Shown piece by piece: positions 26,440 to 34,252 of a DNA stretch of 37,839 nucleotides. The notes under the pieces were generated by a model that was not told the origin of the DNA, made no database searches, and was given only the letters and a program-made list of their open reading frames with translations. Position numbers and translations under genes: made by a program. Position 1 is the stretch's first letter; every line of letters begins with the position of its first letter. This DNA is from Acidimicrobiia bacterium (GTDB lineage: Bacteria; Actinomycetota; Acidimicrobiia; Acidimicrobiales; Aldehydirespiratoraceae): NCBI GenBank assembly GCA_022828135.1, contig JAJEJB010000015.1, forward strand, positions 145,484 through 183,322, written 5' to 3'.

Positions 26440-27819
26440 CTATTCCAAATGTTCAACCTGTTGCCATTCTTTCTTGGGGGCCCTATAGCCCAGCACCACT
26501 GAACGTGCAAGGTTTCTCGCCGCCGCGAGTTGCCTCGCCTCGCATTTGCAGTCGTCCCTGAAGATATAGAATCGCTCATCGTCTGGATCCAATACCATAT
26601 TCCCACGTTCGATCAAGTCCTGACGAAGTCTACGAGCCCTACCCTCCAGATTATTCTTGTCCTTCACATTGGCTCTTGAGCTTGCACGCACATAGAATCC
26701 ACTCCCGTCGGAAGCAGGATACCCGTAAGCAACCAAATCTCTGGAGACGATTCTGTACGACTCTTTCGTTTCTTCGGCAGGAGGGCCCTCTTTAGATTGG
26801 CCTTGACCCTGTTCTGTTTGGCTTCTTGAGGATCGGATCACATCACCGAGGCTCCGTTCTTCATCGTACGCATCCGTCCATTCGGTTAAACCGTTGCTTC
26901 GTCCACCTAGAATTACTGAAGCAGCCAACGATGGGGATCGGAATGGATAGTCGCAGGTGAATTCGTAGAATTCTCCCACGTCCTTCAAGACGCCGCTCTT
27001 GCGTAGCTCCTGCCGTTCTTTCTGAAGCTCAACCGCTATCGATGACCTTTCCTGCTTTCTTGCGTGTGAACCCTTTGTAACAAGAAAGCCTCCTCGGAGT
27101 TCTCCAGAATCCCGCATGTAGCCTACAGCTTCTAGATATTCTGTCATCTCGCCATACTTCTTCCTCAACCGGAACTCGCGCGGACGCGCAGTATCGGACA
27201 GCGGCACCGCCAGGTCCGATGAACTTGAGGATGTCGATGATACGGAATCAATGCCCTCGCAAACCCTCACGACGTGAGTCCTAAAATCATCGACCCTTTC
27301 AGACCATGGATATACCACATCAATGGTGCCAGGATCATCACGCCTATTGCTCCTATAGCGATTAGCTGTAGTTTGCCGAAGCAATTCCGAGTGATCTTCA
27401 TGGAGTTGTAGTAGATTCCTCAGTCCTGTAGGGCTGAGTTGGTAGATTTCACCTTCAGTGTGCCCATATCGTTCGATCACCTTGAGTTTCTCGAGATGAA
27501 TCACTACTGTGCCCCTAAAGCTCAGCTTGGTCTTAGTATGATCATACTGGCGGCTATCTTGTTGAAGGCAAATCAGATGGATGCTAATCTGGTTCAGATC
27601 GTCAACGGAGAGTCTTCTGTCGGATCGCGGGCCGGTCTCATCGCAGAAGCAACAGAGGGTGTATGCAACCCAGTTGTCTAGGGCGGGATAGTTAGTGGTC
27701 TGTTCGCTTTCGCGCTGTGCCTGCATCTTGTCGCTCCGACGAATGACAAAATTCACCACCCAGCCGGTAACACCAAGGGCGACAGTGGCAAGCACCGAAA
27801 CAAGTATTTCGATGGGCAT
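26440..27819 (-). CDS. Membrane-anchored winged-helix protein with two DUF4357 repeats
   Basis: 459 residues from ATG 27819 (an in-frame GTG at 27840 is possible). One N-terminal transmembrane helix (about 3-24), then a winged-helix-like segment (RGTVVIHLEKLKVIERYGH, EIYQLSPTGLRNLLQLH), then a DUF4357 repeat (FLVTKGSHARKQ to the RSPSLAASVILGGRSNGLTEW block), then a Gln/Glu-rich linker and a second, weaker DUF4357-like repeat (GFYVRASSRANVKDK to LARSVVLGYRAPKKEW). DUF4357 often accompanies GIY-YIG or restriction proteins; no nuclease motif is seen here. GC is about 42-50% in sampled lines, against about 70% in the core, so it is a recent arrival. It points away from the small membrane gene tail to tail. 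Role unknown. Confidence 0.7.
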   Translation of the reverse strand: MPIEILVSVLATVALGVTGWVVNFVIRRSDKMQAQRESEQTTNYPALDNWVAYTLCCFCDETGPRSDRRLSVDDLNQISIHLICLQQDSRQYDHTKTKLSFRGTVVIHLEKLKVIERYGHTEGEIYQLSPTGLRNLLQLHEDHSELLRQTTANRYRSNRRDDPGTIDVVYPWSERVDDFRTHVVRVCEGIDSVSSTSSSSSDLAVPLSDTARPREFRLRKKYGEMTEYLEAVGYMRDSGELRGGFLVTKGSHARKQERSSIAVELQKERQELRKSGVLKDVGEFYEFTCDYPFRSPSLAASVILGGRSNGLTEWTDAYDEERSLGDVIRSSRSQTEQGQGQSKEGPPAEETKESYRIVSRDLVAYGYPASDGSGFYVRASSRANVKDKNNLEGRARRLRQDLIERGNMVLDPDDERFYIFRDDCKCEARQLAAARNLARSVVLGYRAPKKEWQQVEHLE

Positions 27820-28022
27820 ACGGACAGCATAGCCGGTCACCGTATCCGTGCTGAGATGAGTTCGATGGCTCAGATGGCCGACACGGGAGCGTCGTGTGTG
27901 TAGGTCGCAGTGGGCGCCGCGACGAGTCTGCTCCCCACTTGAGGGAGGACCACGAACCGGTCATGAAGCTCCGCGGTCGAGAGCCGATCAGTCAACGCCG
28001 ACCTCCTGCACTCGTCCGCGAT

Positions 28023-29789
28023 CTACACGTAATACGCGCTGTCGACTCGTTCGAACCGATCGTTGCAGAGTTGCTCGAACGCCCGGAGCGAGAGTCCGTC
28101 AGGCTTCCCACCGCCGCCGATCACTGCGCCCACGGCGACGGAGTAGAGGTAGTCGAGCTGGCGCTGCGGTGAGGTGCTGCGCTCAAGACTCTCAAGGTGT
28201 GCCGTCACGGCATCGACGGCTATGTCGCCCGCACCGTTGAGCCGCGGGGCGTCTCTCGTCGTGACGTCGAAGGTCATGACGAGGTCATAGAACGGCACAA
28301 GCTCTCCTCGCCTGACCTTGTAGCCCTTCTGGCTGCGTTGACCCTTGTCGAGGATCGACACCTCCGCCTGGCGGAGGCCAGCATCCTCTACCGCGTCTAG
28401 AAGCGCACTCCACACGGCGTCGTCCGAGTTGTGAAACACGACCGAGACGCGCCCGTTCTTGACGACGACACGCTTTGCCTCGCGGAAGGAGTCCGTGAGC
28501 AACCGCTGATAGTCGCTGACCGTCTTGCCTCCGTCTTCGACGCGACGCGACTTGTTGACGACGATCTCTTGGTCGTTGTCGGTCGGATCTCCCAGCCACG
28601 ACTCCCAGACGATGTTGCAGTCGGCGTAGTGGATGTTGTTGCCGAACGGCGGATCGGTGAACACGTAGTCGACGGAGTCGTCTGCGAGCCACCGCAGGTC
28701 TGTTGCCGACGCCTGGGTCACGTCGACGTCGCCGTCCGGGAGTACGTCGTACAGCCGGCACACCTGGCGTACCTGGTGGCGGAACACCTCGAAGACGTTG
28801 GGCTCCGAGATCAGCTGCGGGATGAAGAGAGTGCCCGTGAGCGGACGCTGGCCTCCCTTCGCGTTGTAGCGCCGCATGCGGCTGGCGTGCCATGCCGTGT
28901 TGGTGAATGCGAACTGCAGCGCCTCGCGAGCTGCCGGGTCGTCGACTTGGCCAATCCGATGCCACAGCCGCGACAGCGCTATGGCTGGCCGGCGAGCGAA
29001 CATGTCCGCGACCGTCCGCACCCCGCGAAGATGCAGCGCCGACCGGATGTACATCTCGCGGGACGAGTCGATCGGCGCAGTCGGCATCCAGCGAGTGATC
29101 CGGCGATGTCCGATCTTGTCGATCCGGCTGAGTGCTTCGACGGTGGGATCGCCATGGACCAGCTTCCCGCCCGACTCTGGTGCGAGCGTGATCCAACGCG
29201 GCACGGATGCGATCGGCACACCACGCCGCCGGTCGAACCACCACCTGCAGCCGTCGCACCGAATGTCACGGGGCAGTGGCCGATCGGGCTCAGTCGCGTC
29301 CCAAAGGACGATCTCCGACGCGCAGGTCGGGCACTCATAAACCTCCGACCAGACGGTGTGGCGCGCCAGCCCATGGACTACCCCGTCATCTGTGTCGACC
29401 GACGACCAATAGAGATCGCGCTCTGTGCGACGCATCCAAGAGCGGTCGAACGTGGCGATCGCCTCGGCCAGCTGCTCGGGGGACACCCGTCGTGTGTGGT
29501 TGCGGGCGAGGTGCACCGCACCGGGTGACAGGTCAGATAGTGCCGCCCGTCGGCCCGTGAGTACTGCGGCAACTCCCGTCATGCCGGATCCACAGAACGG
29601 ATCGGCAACCAATCCACCCGGCACGGTTGACGCCTCTATGAAGGGCTTGATCGTCTCAGGCGGAACTTTGGTGGGATAGGTGTGCGACGTGTACCAAGGC
29701 CCACCCTTCGAGCCGGCCACATACTCGGGTAGCGGCTGATGGGCGGCCAACGACCGCTGGACTACTTGCTGGTGACAGGCAGATTCCAT
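28023..29789 (-). CDS. DNA amino-methyltransferase, second of a tandem pair
   Basis: 588 residues with AGAAGGGG before ATG 29789. AdoMet motif I DPFCGSGMTG (63-72) is followed by LSDLSPGAVHLA; the catalytic motif IV is VFTDPPFGNNIHY (DPPF at 379-382), the N6-adenine/N4-cytosine type. Between them sit about 300 residues with a four-Cys zinc ribbon (CPTC at 153-156, CDGC at 178-181), the expected target-recognition part. The C-terminal segment VVFHNSDDAVWSALLDAVEDAG is shared with the first copy. It starts 28 bases inside the 3' end of that copy, so both are co-translated. Modified base is not decidable; likely the self-marking half of the island. Confidence 0.88.
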   Translation of the reverse strand: MESACHQQVVQRSLAAHQPLPEYVAGSKGGPWYTSHTYPTKVPPETIKPFIEASTVPGGLVADPFCGSGMTGVAAVLTGRRAALSDLSPGAVHLARNHTRRVSPEQLAEAIATFDRSWMRRTERDLYWSSVDTDDGVVHGLARHTVWSEVYECPTCASEIVLWDATEPDRPLPRDIRCDGCRWWFDRRRGVPIASVPRWITLAPESGGKLVHGDPTVEALSRIDKIGHRRITRWMPTAPIDSSREMYIRSALHLRGVRTVADMFARRPAIALSRLWHRIGQVDDPAAREALQFAFTNTAWHASRMRRYNAKGGQRPLTGTLFIPQLISEPNVFEVFRHQVRQVCRLYDVLPDGDVDVTQASATDLRWLADDSVDYVFTDPPFGNNIHYADCNIVWESWLGDPTDNDQEIVVNKSRRVEDGGKTVSDYQRLLTDSFREAKRVVVKNGRVSVVFHNSDDAVWSALLDAVEDAGLRQAEVSILDKGQRSQKGYKVRRGELVPFYDLVMTFDVTTRDAPRLNGAGDIAVDAVTAHLESLERSTSPQRQLDYLYSVAVGAVIGGGGKPDGLSLRAFEQLCNDRFERVDSAYYV

Positions 29790-31522
29790 GCGTTACCCCT
29801 TCTCTCAAGAATCTCGCTACACAGAGTCTCGACGGCGGCGAAGCTCCAGCCGGCGGGCGATGCGCCCTCGGCGAGCAAATATCGCATCACTTGCGAGTGC
29901 AGCCACGGCGTAGTGCGACGCGATGCAGGCTGGTGCGCGACGTACTCCCTTAGCTCCTTCTCGATCTCGGCGCGATCCACTTCGCGGCGCTGAGCAATGC
30001 GGCTGGCCTGGGTTCCAGCAGCAAGGTGCATCACGAGGTCGAAGTTCGCAACCTTCTCACCCTTGTCCTCGTGTCGGAGTCCCTTGAACGACGCCTGCCC
30101 CTTGTCCATCACGACGGCAGCTTCCACGCGCAGTCCCGCCGAATCGACAGCGTTCTGAATTGACGACCAGACCGCATCATCGGAGTTGTGGAATTGCAGT
30201 GACGCCCAAGCACCCGGCCGCATCACACGGCTGATCTCCCCCATCGCCCGGCTCATCGCCTTCTCATAATCGTCGAGCGTTGTTCGGCCCAACTCGGCCG
30301 TCAACCGCCTGTTGACCACTGTCTCAGCAGCAACGTCGGTCTGCTCGCCCAGCCACGCCTCCCAGAGGAAGGACGAGTCGCTGTAGTAGATGTTCGAGCC
30401 GAATGGCGGATCGGTGAACACATAATCGACGCTGCCATCCGCAATCCAGGCGAGCTGCTCGGCGGCTCCGAGGTGTACTTCACACGATCCAGGCGCGTCC
30501 CAGGTCTGCCGGTACATGTCCGTGATGGTGGCGAGCTTGCGGCGGAAGAGGCTGAACACGTTGAACTCGTAGTTCAGCGATGCCAGGTACATGGTGGACG
30601 ACAGGACGTTGGTCGGCCGCCTCGGATGCCACTGGTAGCGACGAGAGGCACGGTTGACGCTCGCGGTGAACACGAAGCGAAGGCCGGCGCGAATCGAGTC
30701 TTCCTCAACCTGTCCGATCGCGTTCCACAGGGCCGACAGCGCGTACAGATTGCGTGCCGTGAAGAAGTCCGCCGAGGTGACGATCCCTTGAACCTCGTGC
30801 TGGGCTCGCCACATCTCGCGCCATGAATCCCAGGCAACGGTTGGGTGCCAGTGCGGTATGTCGGCTCGTTCGACTCGGTTCCCCTGTCCCGCAACCTCGA
30901 CCGGCCTCACGAGGCGAGCCGCTTGACCGTCGACGCTGATGTTCTCTTGTACCGGCTCGGAACGCCGCCAGTGGAGATCCGTCTTCTTGAAGGGCCCATG
31001 GCCCACAGGACACGACAGCCTCTTCAGGACAGCCCCTGCCTCATGGTCCACTGCCGAGTCCCAGAACAGGACCTCACGCTCGCACGTCAAGCACCGATAC
31101 ACGTCAGACCAGACCGTGTACTCGATCCGTCCTCCGGGCACCCCATAGAGATCCAGCTCCAGCGGCCTGAGCCCGGCAAGGAGCTCGGATGCGACCTGCA
31201 TGAAGCGATCGGGGTCGATTCGCGCGGTGTACCCGCGAGCAATGTGGACCGCGGCCGGCGAGAGATCGGATACCACCGCGTGCCGTCCAGTCAGCACCGC
31301 TGCAACGCCTGTCTGACCAGACCCGCAGAACGGGTCAAGCACCACATCGCCAGGGTCGGTGTAGTGCTCAATCAGCTGGATGAGCCCCTCAACCGGAACC
31401 TTCGTGTGGTACGAGTGCGCCCGGTAGAAGACGCTCCCCTTGCCGCCCTTGATGTTGTCCGTCATCGGCCCACGGGACCGAGCCTCGTCCAGCGCCAGCT
31501 GTCGGTGATCAAGGTCAGCCAT
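29762..31522 (-). CDS. DNA amino-methyltransferase, first of a tandem pair
   Basis: 586 residues; the start MADLDHRQL at 31522 is preferred to a GTG/ATG 48 bases earlier because the extra residues are low-complexity. Motif I DPFCGSGQTG (63-72), LSDLSPAAVHIA, zinc site CLTC (144-147) with C171 and H175, motif IV VFTDPPFGSNIYY (371-374 for DPPF), then LQFHNSDDAVWSSIQNAVDSAG. Parallel to the next gene over its whole length, but clearly diverged, most in the middle recognition region; the pair may mark two strands or halves of an asymmetric site. The start is 136 bases from a LexA-like box. Opposite in direction to the helicase/ATPase arm. Confidence 0.88.
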   Translation of the reverse strand: MADLDHRQLALDEARSRGPMTDNIKGGKGSVFYRAHSYHTKVPVEGLIQLIEHYTDPGDVVLDPFCGSGQTGVAAVLTGRHAVVSDLSPAAVHIARGYTARIDPDRFMQVASELLAGLRPLELDLYGVPGGRIEYTVWSDVYRCLTCEREVLFWDSAVDHEAGAVLKRLSCPVGHGPFKKTDLHWRRSEPVQENISVDGQAARLVRPVEVAGQGNRVERADIPHWHPTVAWDSWREMWRAQHEVQGIVTSADFFTARNLYALSALWNAIGQVEEDSIRAGLRFVFTASVNRASRRYQWHPRRPTNVLSSTMYLASLNYEFNVFSLFRRKLATITDMYRQTWDAPGSCEVHLGAAEQLAWIADGSVDYVFTDPPFGSNIYYSDSSFLWEAWLGEQTDVAAETVVNRRLTAELGRTTLDDYEKAMSRAMGEISRVMRPGAWASLQFHNSDDAVWSSIQNAVDSAGLRVEAAVVMDKGQASFKGLRHEDKGEKVANFDLVMHLAAGTQASRIAQRREVDRAEIEKELREYVAHQPASRRTTPWLHSQVMRYLLAEGASPAGWSFAAVETLCSEILERRGNAWNLPVTSK

Positions 31523-31657
31523 GTTCTGCCGCCTTCGTTCCGTAGGAGCAGACGGCGGACATCTCGCCAAGACTACGTCGGTTCGGCGAAGCCCTCCGAA
31601 GAACGGCCAGGTAACGAGACATAGCCTGACAAACTACGGACCGGGTGTGACATTTTC

Positions 31658-31671
31658 CGAACGCGTGTTCG
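31658..31671 (-). promoter_or_regulatory. LexA (SOS) box upstream of the methyltransferase pair
   Basis: CGAACGCGTGTTCG matches the actinobacterial LexA consensus CGAAC-RNRY-GTTYG at every defined position. It lies in the 280-base intergenic region 31571-31851, 136 bases before the methyltransferase start and the only such site noticed. No clear -35/-10 pair was found next to it. The remainder of this spacer has no gene. Confidence 0.6.
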
Positions 31672-31851
31672 TTCCTGGCCGGACGACCACCACTGGAGCG
31701 GTCTTATCGAATTGGGCAGCGGGTCCACCGCGCATTGGCGAGGCGCAGGCTCAGGGCTTGGGGAATCGAACGCTCACCGCGATGCCGCCCTGCCCAGGGT
31801 CGAATGATGCTCGGCCCGCCCTAGAAGTGGAGTCCACGAGTCGCTGCCAAG

Positions 31852-32727
31852 CTAGACCTGTCGATCACCGAAGACGGCGGCGCTGAAGGTGGATGCGGCT
31901 TGGGCTTGCATGCCCGGCATCACGTGTTGGTAGACGGTCATGGTGAACGCGACGCTGCTGTGGCCTAGGCGCTCGCTGACCACCTTGGCGTTGACTCCTT
32001 GCTGCAAGAGGATGCTGGCATGGGTGTGGCGCAGGTCGTGGAGGCGGATGCGGGGCACGTCGAGCTTGGCGACGGCGCGCCGGAATGTCTGGCTGATGTA
32101 GTCCGGGTGGACGGGCGAGCCGTCGGGCTTGGCGAACACGTAGCCGCCGTCGCTGCGGCGTCCGGTGGCCATGCGTTGTTCGAGCTGGTTCCGGCGGTGG
32201 CGGCGCAGTTCTGTGACGGTGAGGGGATCGAGGTCGATGGTGCGCCGGCTCGTGGCGGACTTGAGGCTGCTCTCGATGAGGTTGTAGCTCACCGACAGGA
32301 TCTGCTGGTTGACGGTGAGCCGTGCTGCGTCGAGTTCGACGTTGCGCCACGTGAGTCCTGCTAGCTCGCCGCGGCGCATGCCGGTGGTGGCGGCGAGGAG
32401 GTACAGCGGGTACAGGTCGTGCCCGGAGATGGCCTCAAGGAAGCAGCGGAGTTCGTCGCTGGTCCAAACAGTCATCGCCTGTTCCGAGCGCCCGGCCGCG
32501 GGCGGGTCGGCCAAGTCGGCGACGTTTCGCACCACCGTGCCTTTGCGGACGGCGTCGGACAGGGCGCTTTGGATGGTGGTGTGCACGGCACGCACGGACC
32601 GGGCCGACAGCCCGCCGTCTTTGCCGTTGCGCTTGCCGTCGCTCAGGAGCTTCGCGTAGAGCCCGTCGAGGTCCTCGGGTTGGAGCTTCTTCCCCGCGAA
32701 GCTGATCAGACATCGAGACCCTGCACT
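31852..32727 (-). pseudogene. Tyrosine recombinase/integrase, N-terminus missing
   Basis: The frame is open from 32727 (stop TGA at 32728-32730) to the stop at 31852. It holds the end of the core-binding domain (LQPEDLDGLYAKLL, GLSARSV) and a full catalytic domain with TGMRRGELAGLTW (Arg), LHDLRHTHAS (His-x-x-Arg-His), RLGHSS (His) and MTVYQHV (nucleophile Tyr). Phage and ICE integrases of this kind have about 130-150 more N-terminal residues (AP2-like arm domain and first part of the SAM-like domain); these are absent and no frame restores them. Translation from GTG 32595 would give only 247 residues. It is likely a remnant of the element that brought part of the island. Confidence 0.82.
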
Positions 32728-32775
32728 TCACACGCGGCCGCCCAGCACTGACGCGTACCAGCAGGGAGCGGAACC

Positions 32776-33564
32776 ATGAACAAACACCATCAACACTCTG
32801 ACGACGCCCCGCGCCAGCAACGCCAGCGTTGCGGCGGTGGCCCGCCTGTGTCGGATCATCCGGAGCCTGTTCTGGTGAGCCGAGACGGTGCAGAGATCGA
32901 GGCAGCACTGGAGTGCGGTCAATGCGTCAACGTGTTGGAGAGCCACTTGGAGCACTGCGAGGTCGACGACTGCGGCGTTGTTGAGACCTACTGGCGAGTC
33001 AGAGGCCGCATCGAGGCCGGCGACTGGGATGATTGGAGATCCCTGGCGAGGTCGGCGATGGTCGTGATGATGACCGCCGAGTCCTGGATGCACGAATGCC
33101 ACGATCATCGGGTCGAGCACGACGACGAGGAGTGGGAACTCGACGCGACGGGCGATCAACGGGTCCTGCAGCGGCGGGCCCGTGAGCGGCTGGGCCGGCT
33201 CAAGCGGGGCTGCGGGACCGCGTCGGTGGTGGTCGAGTCGCCACCTGCCAAGCGCTGGGTGACTGACGGGCCGCAGGACCTGCGGGAACTGCACAATGAG
33301 TTGACAGCGCTAGAGATTCTGCGCCGTGCTGAGCATCTGGCGTCGCTGCGGTGGCCCGCAGATACTCCGGAGTGGGACGCCGTGAACGACCACGGCGTCG
33401 AGGAGCGCCAAGCCGCGCGCGTACTGGTGTGGGCGGCGTCGGAGTGGTTGGGTGTCGATGACTTGCTGGACGTGGTGGTGTTCGCGGCTCGCCGCGTGGG
33501 ATGGGCGGATCTGTCCGCGTACGAACTGTTCTCGGAGTTGCTGCCGAGACCTCGACCCGGTTGA
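32776..33564 (+). CDS. Hypothetical acidic protein
   Basis: 262 residues with GGGAGCGG before ATG 32776. The first 30 residues are His/Gln-rich; the rest is Trp- and Glu/Asp-rich and helical (YWRVRGRIEAGDWDDWRSLARSAM, ELTALEILRRAEHLASLRWP), with no signal or membrane segment and no family I recognise. It begins 49 bases from the break in the integrase and runs the other way, so it may have come with the element that truncated it. Codon use is GC-rich and gene-like. Confidence 0.55.
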   Translation: MNKHHQHSDDAPRQQRQRCGGGPPVSDHPEPVLVSRDGAEIEAALECGQCVNVLESHLEHCEVDDCGVVETYWRVRGRIEAGDWDDWRSLARSAMVVMMTAESWMHECHDHRVEHDDEEWELDATGDQRVLQRRARERLGRLKRGCGTASVVVESPPAKRWVTDGPQDLRELHNELTALEILRRAEHLASLRWPADTPEWDAVNDHGVEERQAARVLVWAASEWLGVDDLLDVVVFAARRVGWADLSAYELFSELLPRPRPG

Positions 33565-33881
33565 GCTGGCCGACACAGGCTCAGCAGGCGATAGGGCCCG
33601 CGTCTGTCAGTACCCGCCCGGTTCGGCGGGCATCGTCGATGGCGGAGAGAAGGGCCTCGACAAGGCCGTGGCCCCCTACAACGTCGGCACCTGATCGCCC
33701 AAACGCGCAGTCCTGCCCAAAGTCCGTCGCTTCCAGGAGCTGGACGCGGTTGCACGCACTGAACAGTTCGCCGAGCCCGAGCCGGTGCGGCAGCCCACGC
33801 CTTCAAGCGAATAGTCCCCTCGGACGGTCACCACCTGCCAGCACCTGGCCCTGTCACACGCCCTCGGTACGTTGCGGGTCC
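33565..33881 (+). other. Intergenic 317 bases with one small hairpin
   Basis: CCCGCC at 33613-33618 and GGCGGG at 33625-33630 form a six-base stem about 50 bases after the preceding gene, a weak terminator candidate. Open frames run through but show no conserved sequence. Nothing else seen. Confidence 0.4.
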
Positions 33882-34148
33882 GTGACCAAGCCCTACGGCG
33901 GGTCCGCGGACGGACTCACCGCCCGACAGCGACGCCAGCGCCGGATCGGCAAGCGGTCCGGCTACTCCAAGTTCAAGCCGCTGCTCGTACAGATGCAGGA
34001 GGGCCTGTGCGGACTGTGCGGCCGAAGGCTCCCTGAAGACATGAGCCGAGTCGAGGTTGATCACATCGTGCGAGTCCGAGACGGCGGCACCAGTGCCATA
34101 GACAACCTCCAGGCCGTCCATCGGTCCTGCAACCAGCGCAAGGGCTGA
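33882..34148 (+). CDS. Small HNH endonuclease
   Basis: 88 residues. GTG 33882 gives the most compact protein; a longer frame upstream (from 33501) is Ser/Pro-rich noise. A basic N-terminus (TARQRRQRRIGKRSGYSKFK) precedes the HNH motif: CGLCG (Cys43, Cys46), VEVDHIVRV (Asp60, His61), SAIDNLQAVH (Asn75, His80) and RSCNQRKG (Cys83). All metal and catalytic positions are intact. Short HNH proteins of this form act in phage packaging, restriction or homing; with no phage genes around, a defence or mobile role is likely. Ribosome site weak. Confidence 0.82.
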   Translation: MTKPYGGSADGLTARQRRQRRIGKRSGYSKFKPLLVQMQEGLCGLCGRRLPEDMSRVEVDHIVRVRDGGTSAIDNLQAVHRSCNQRKG

Positions 34149-34200
34149 CCGCCGCGACCCCTGGGCCTGCTCGCAGCGCTGGGAGCCGCGGATGCGTGGG

Positions 34201-34238
34201 GGCGTTCTTGGTTCTTGTACACGAGAACAAAGAACGCC
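34201..34238 (+). promoter_or_regulatory. 38-bp palindromic operator
   Basis: Two 18-base arms (34201-34218 and 34221-34238) are inverted repeats with two mismatches around a central AC; each arm carries two GTTCTT-type half-sites (GTTCTTG at 34204 and 34211). TAGACT at 34241-34246 is a likely -10, so the palindrome covers the -35 region of the gene starting at 34253. Autoregulation by that HTH protein is the simplest reading. Confidence 0.75.
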
Positions 34239-34252
34239 GATAGACTCTCGTC

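Noticed and set aside
30845..31624. 259-codon plus-strand frame across the first methyltransferase
   Set aside because: Antisense of a gene with clear methyltransferase motifs.
31745..31765. GGGGAATCGAAC as a tRNA T-arm or att site near the integrase
   Set aside because: The flanking bases do not form a T stem or acceptor stem, and no match to the tRNA-Thr 3' end was found.
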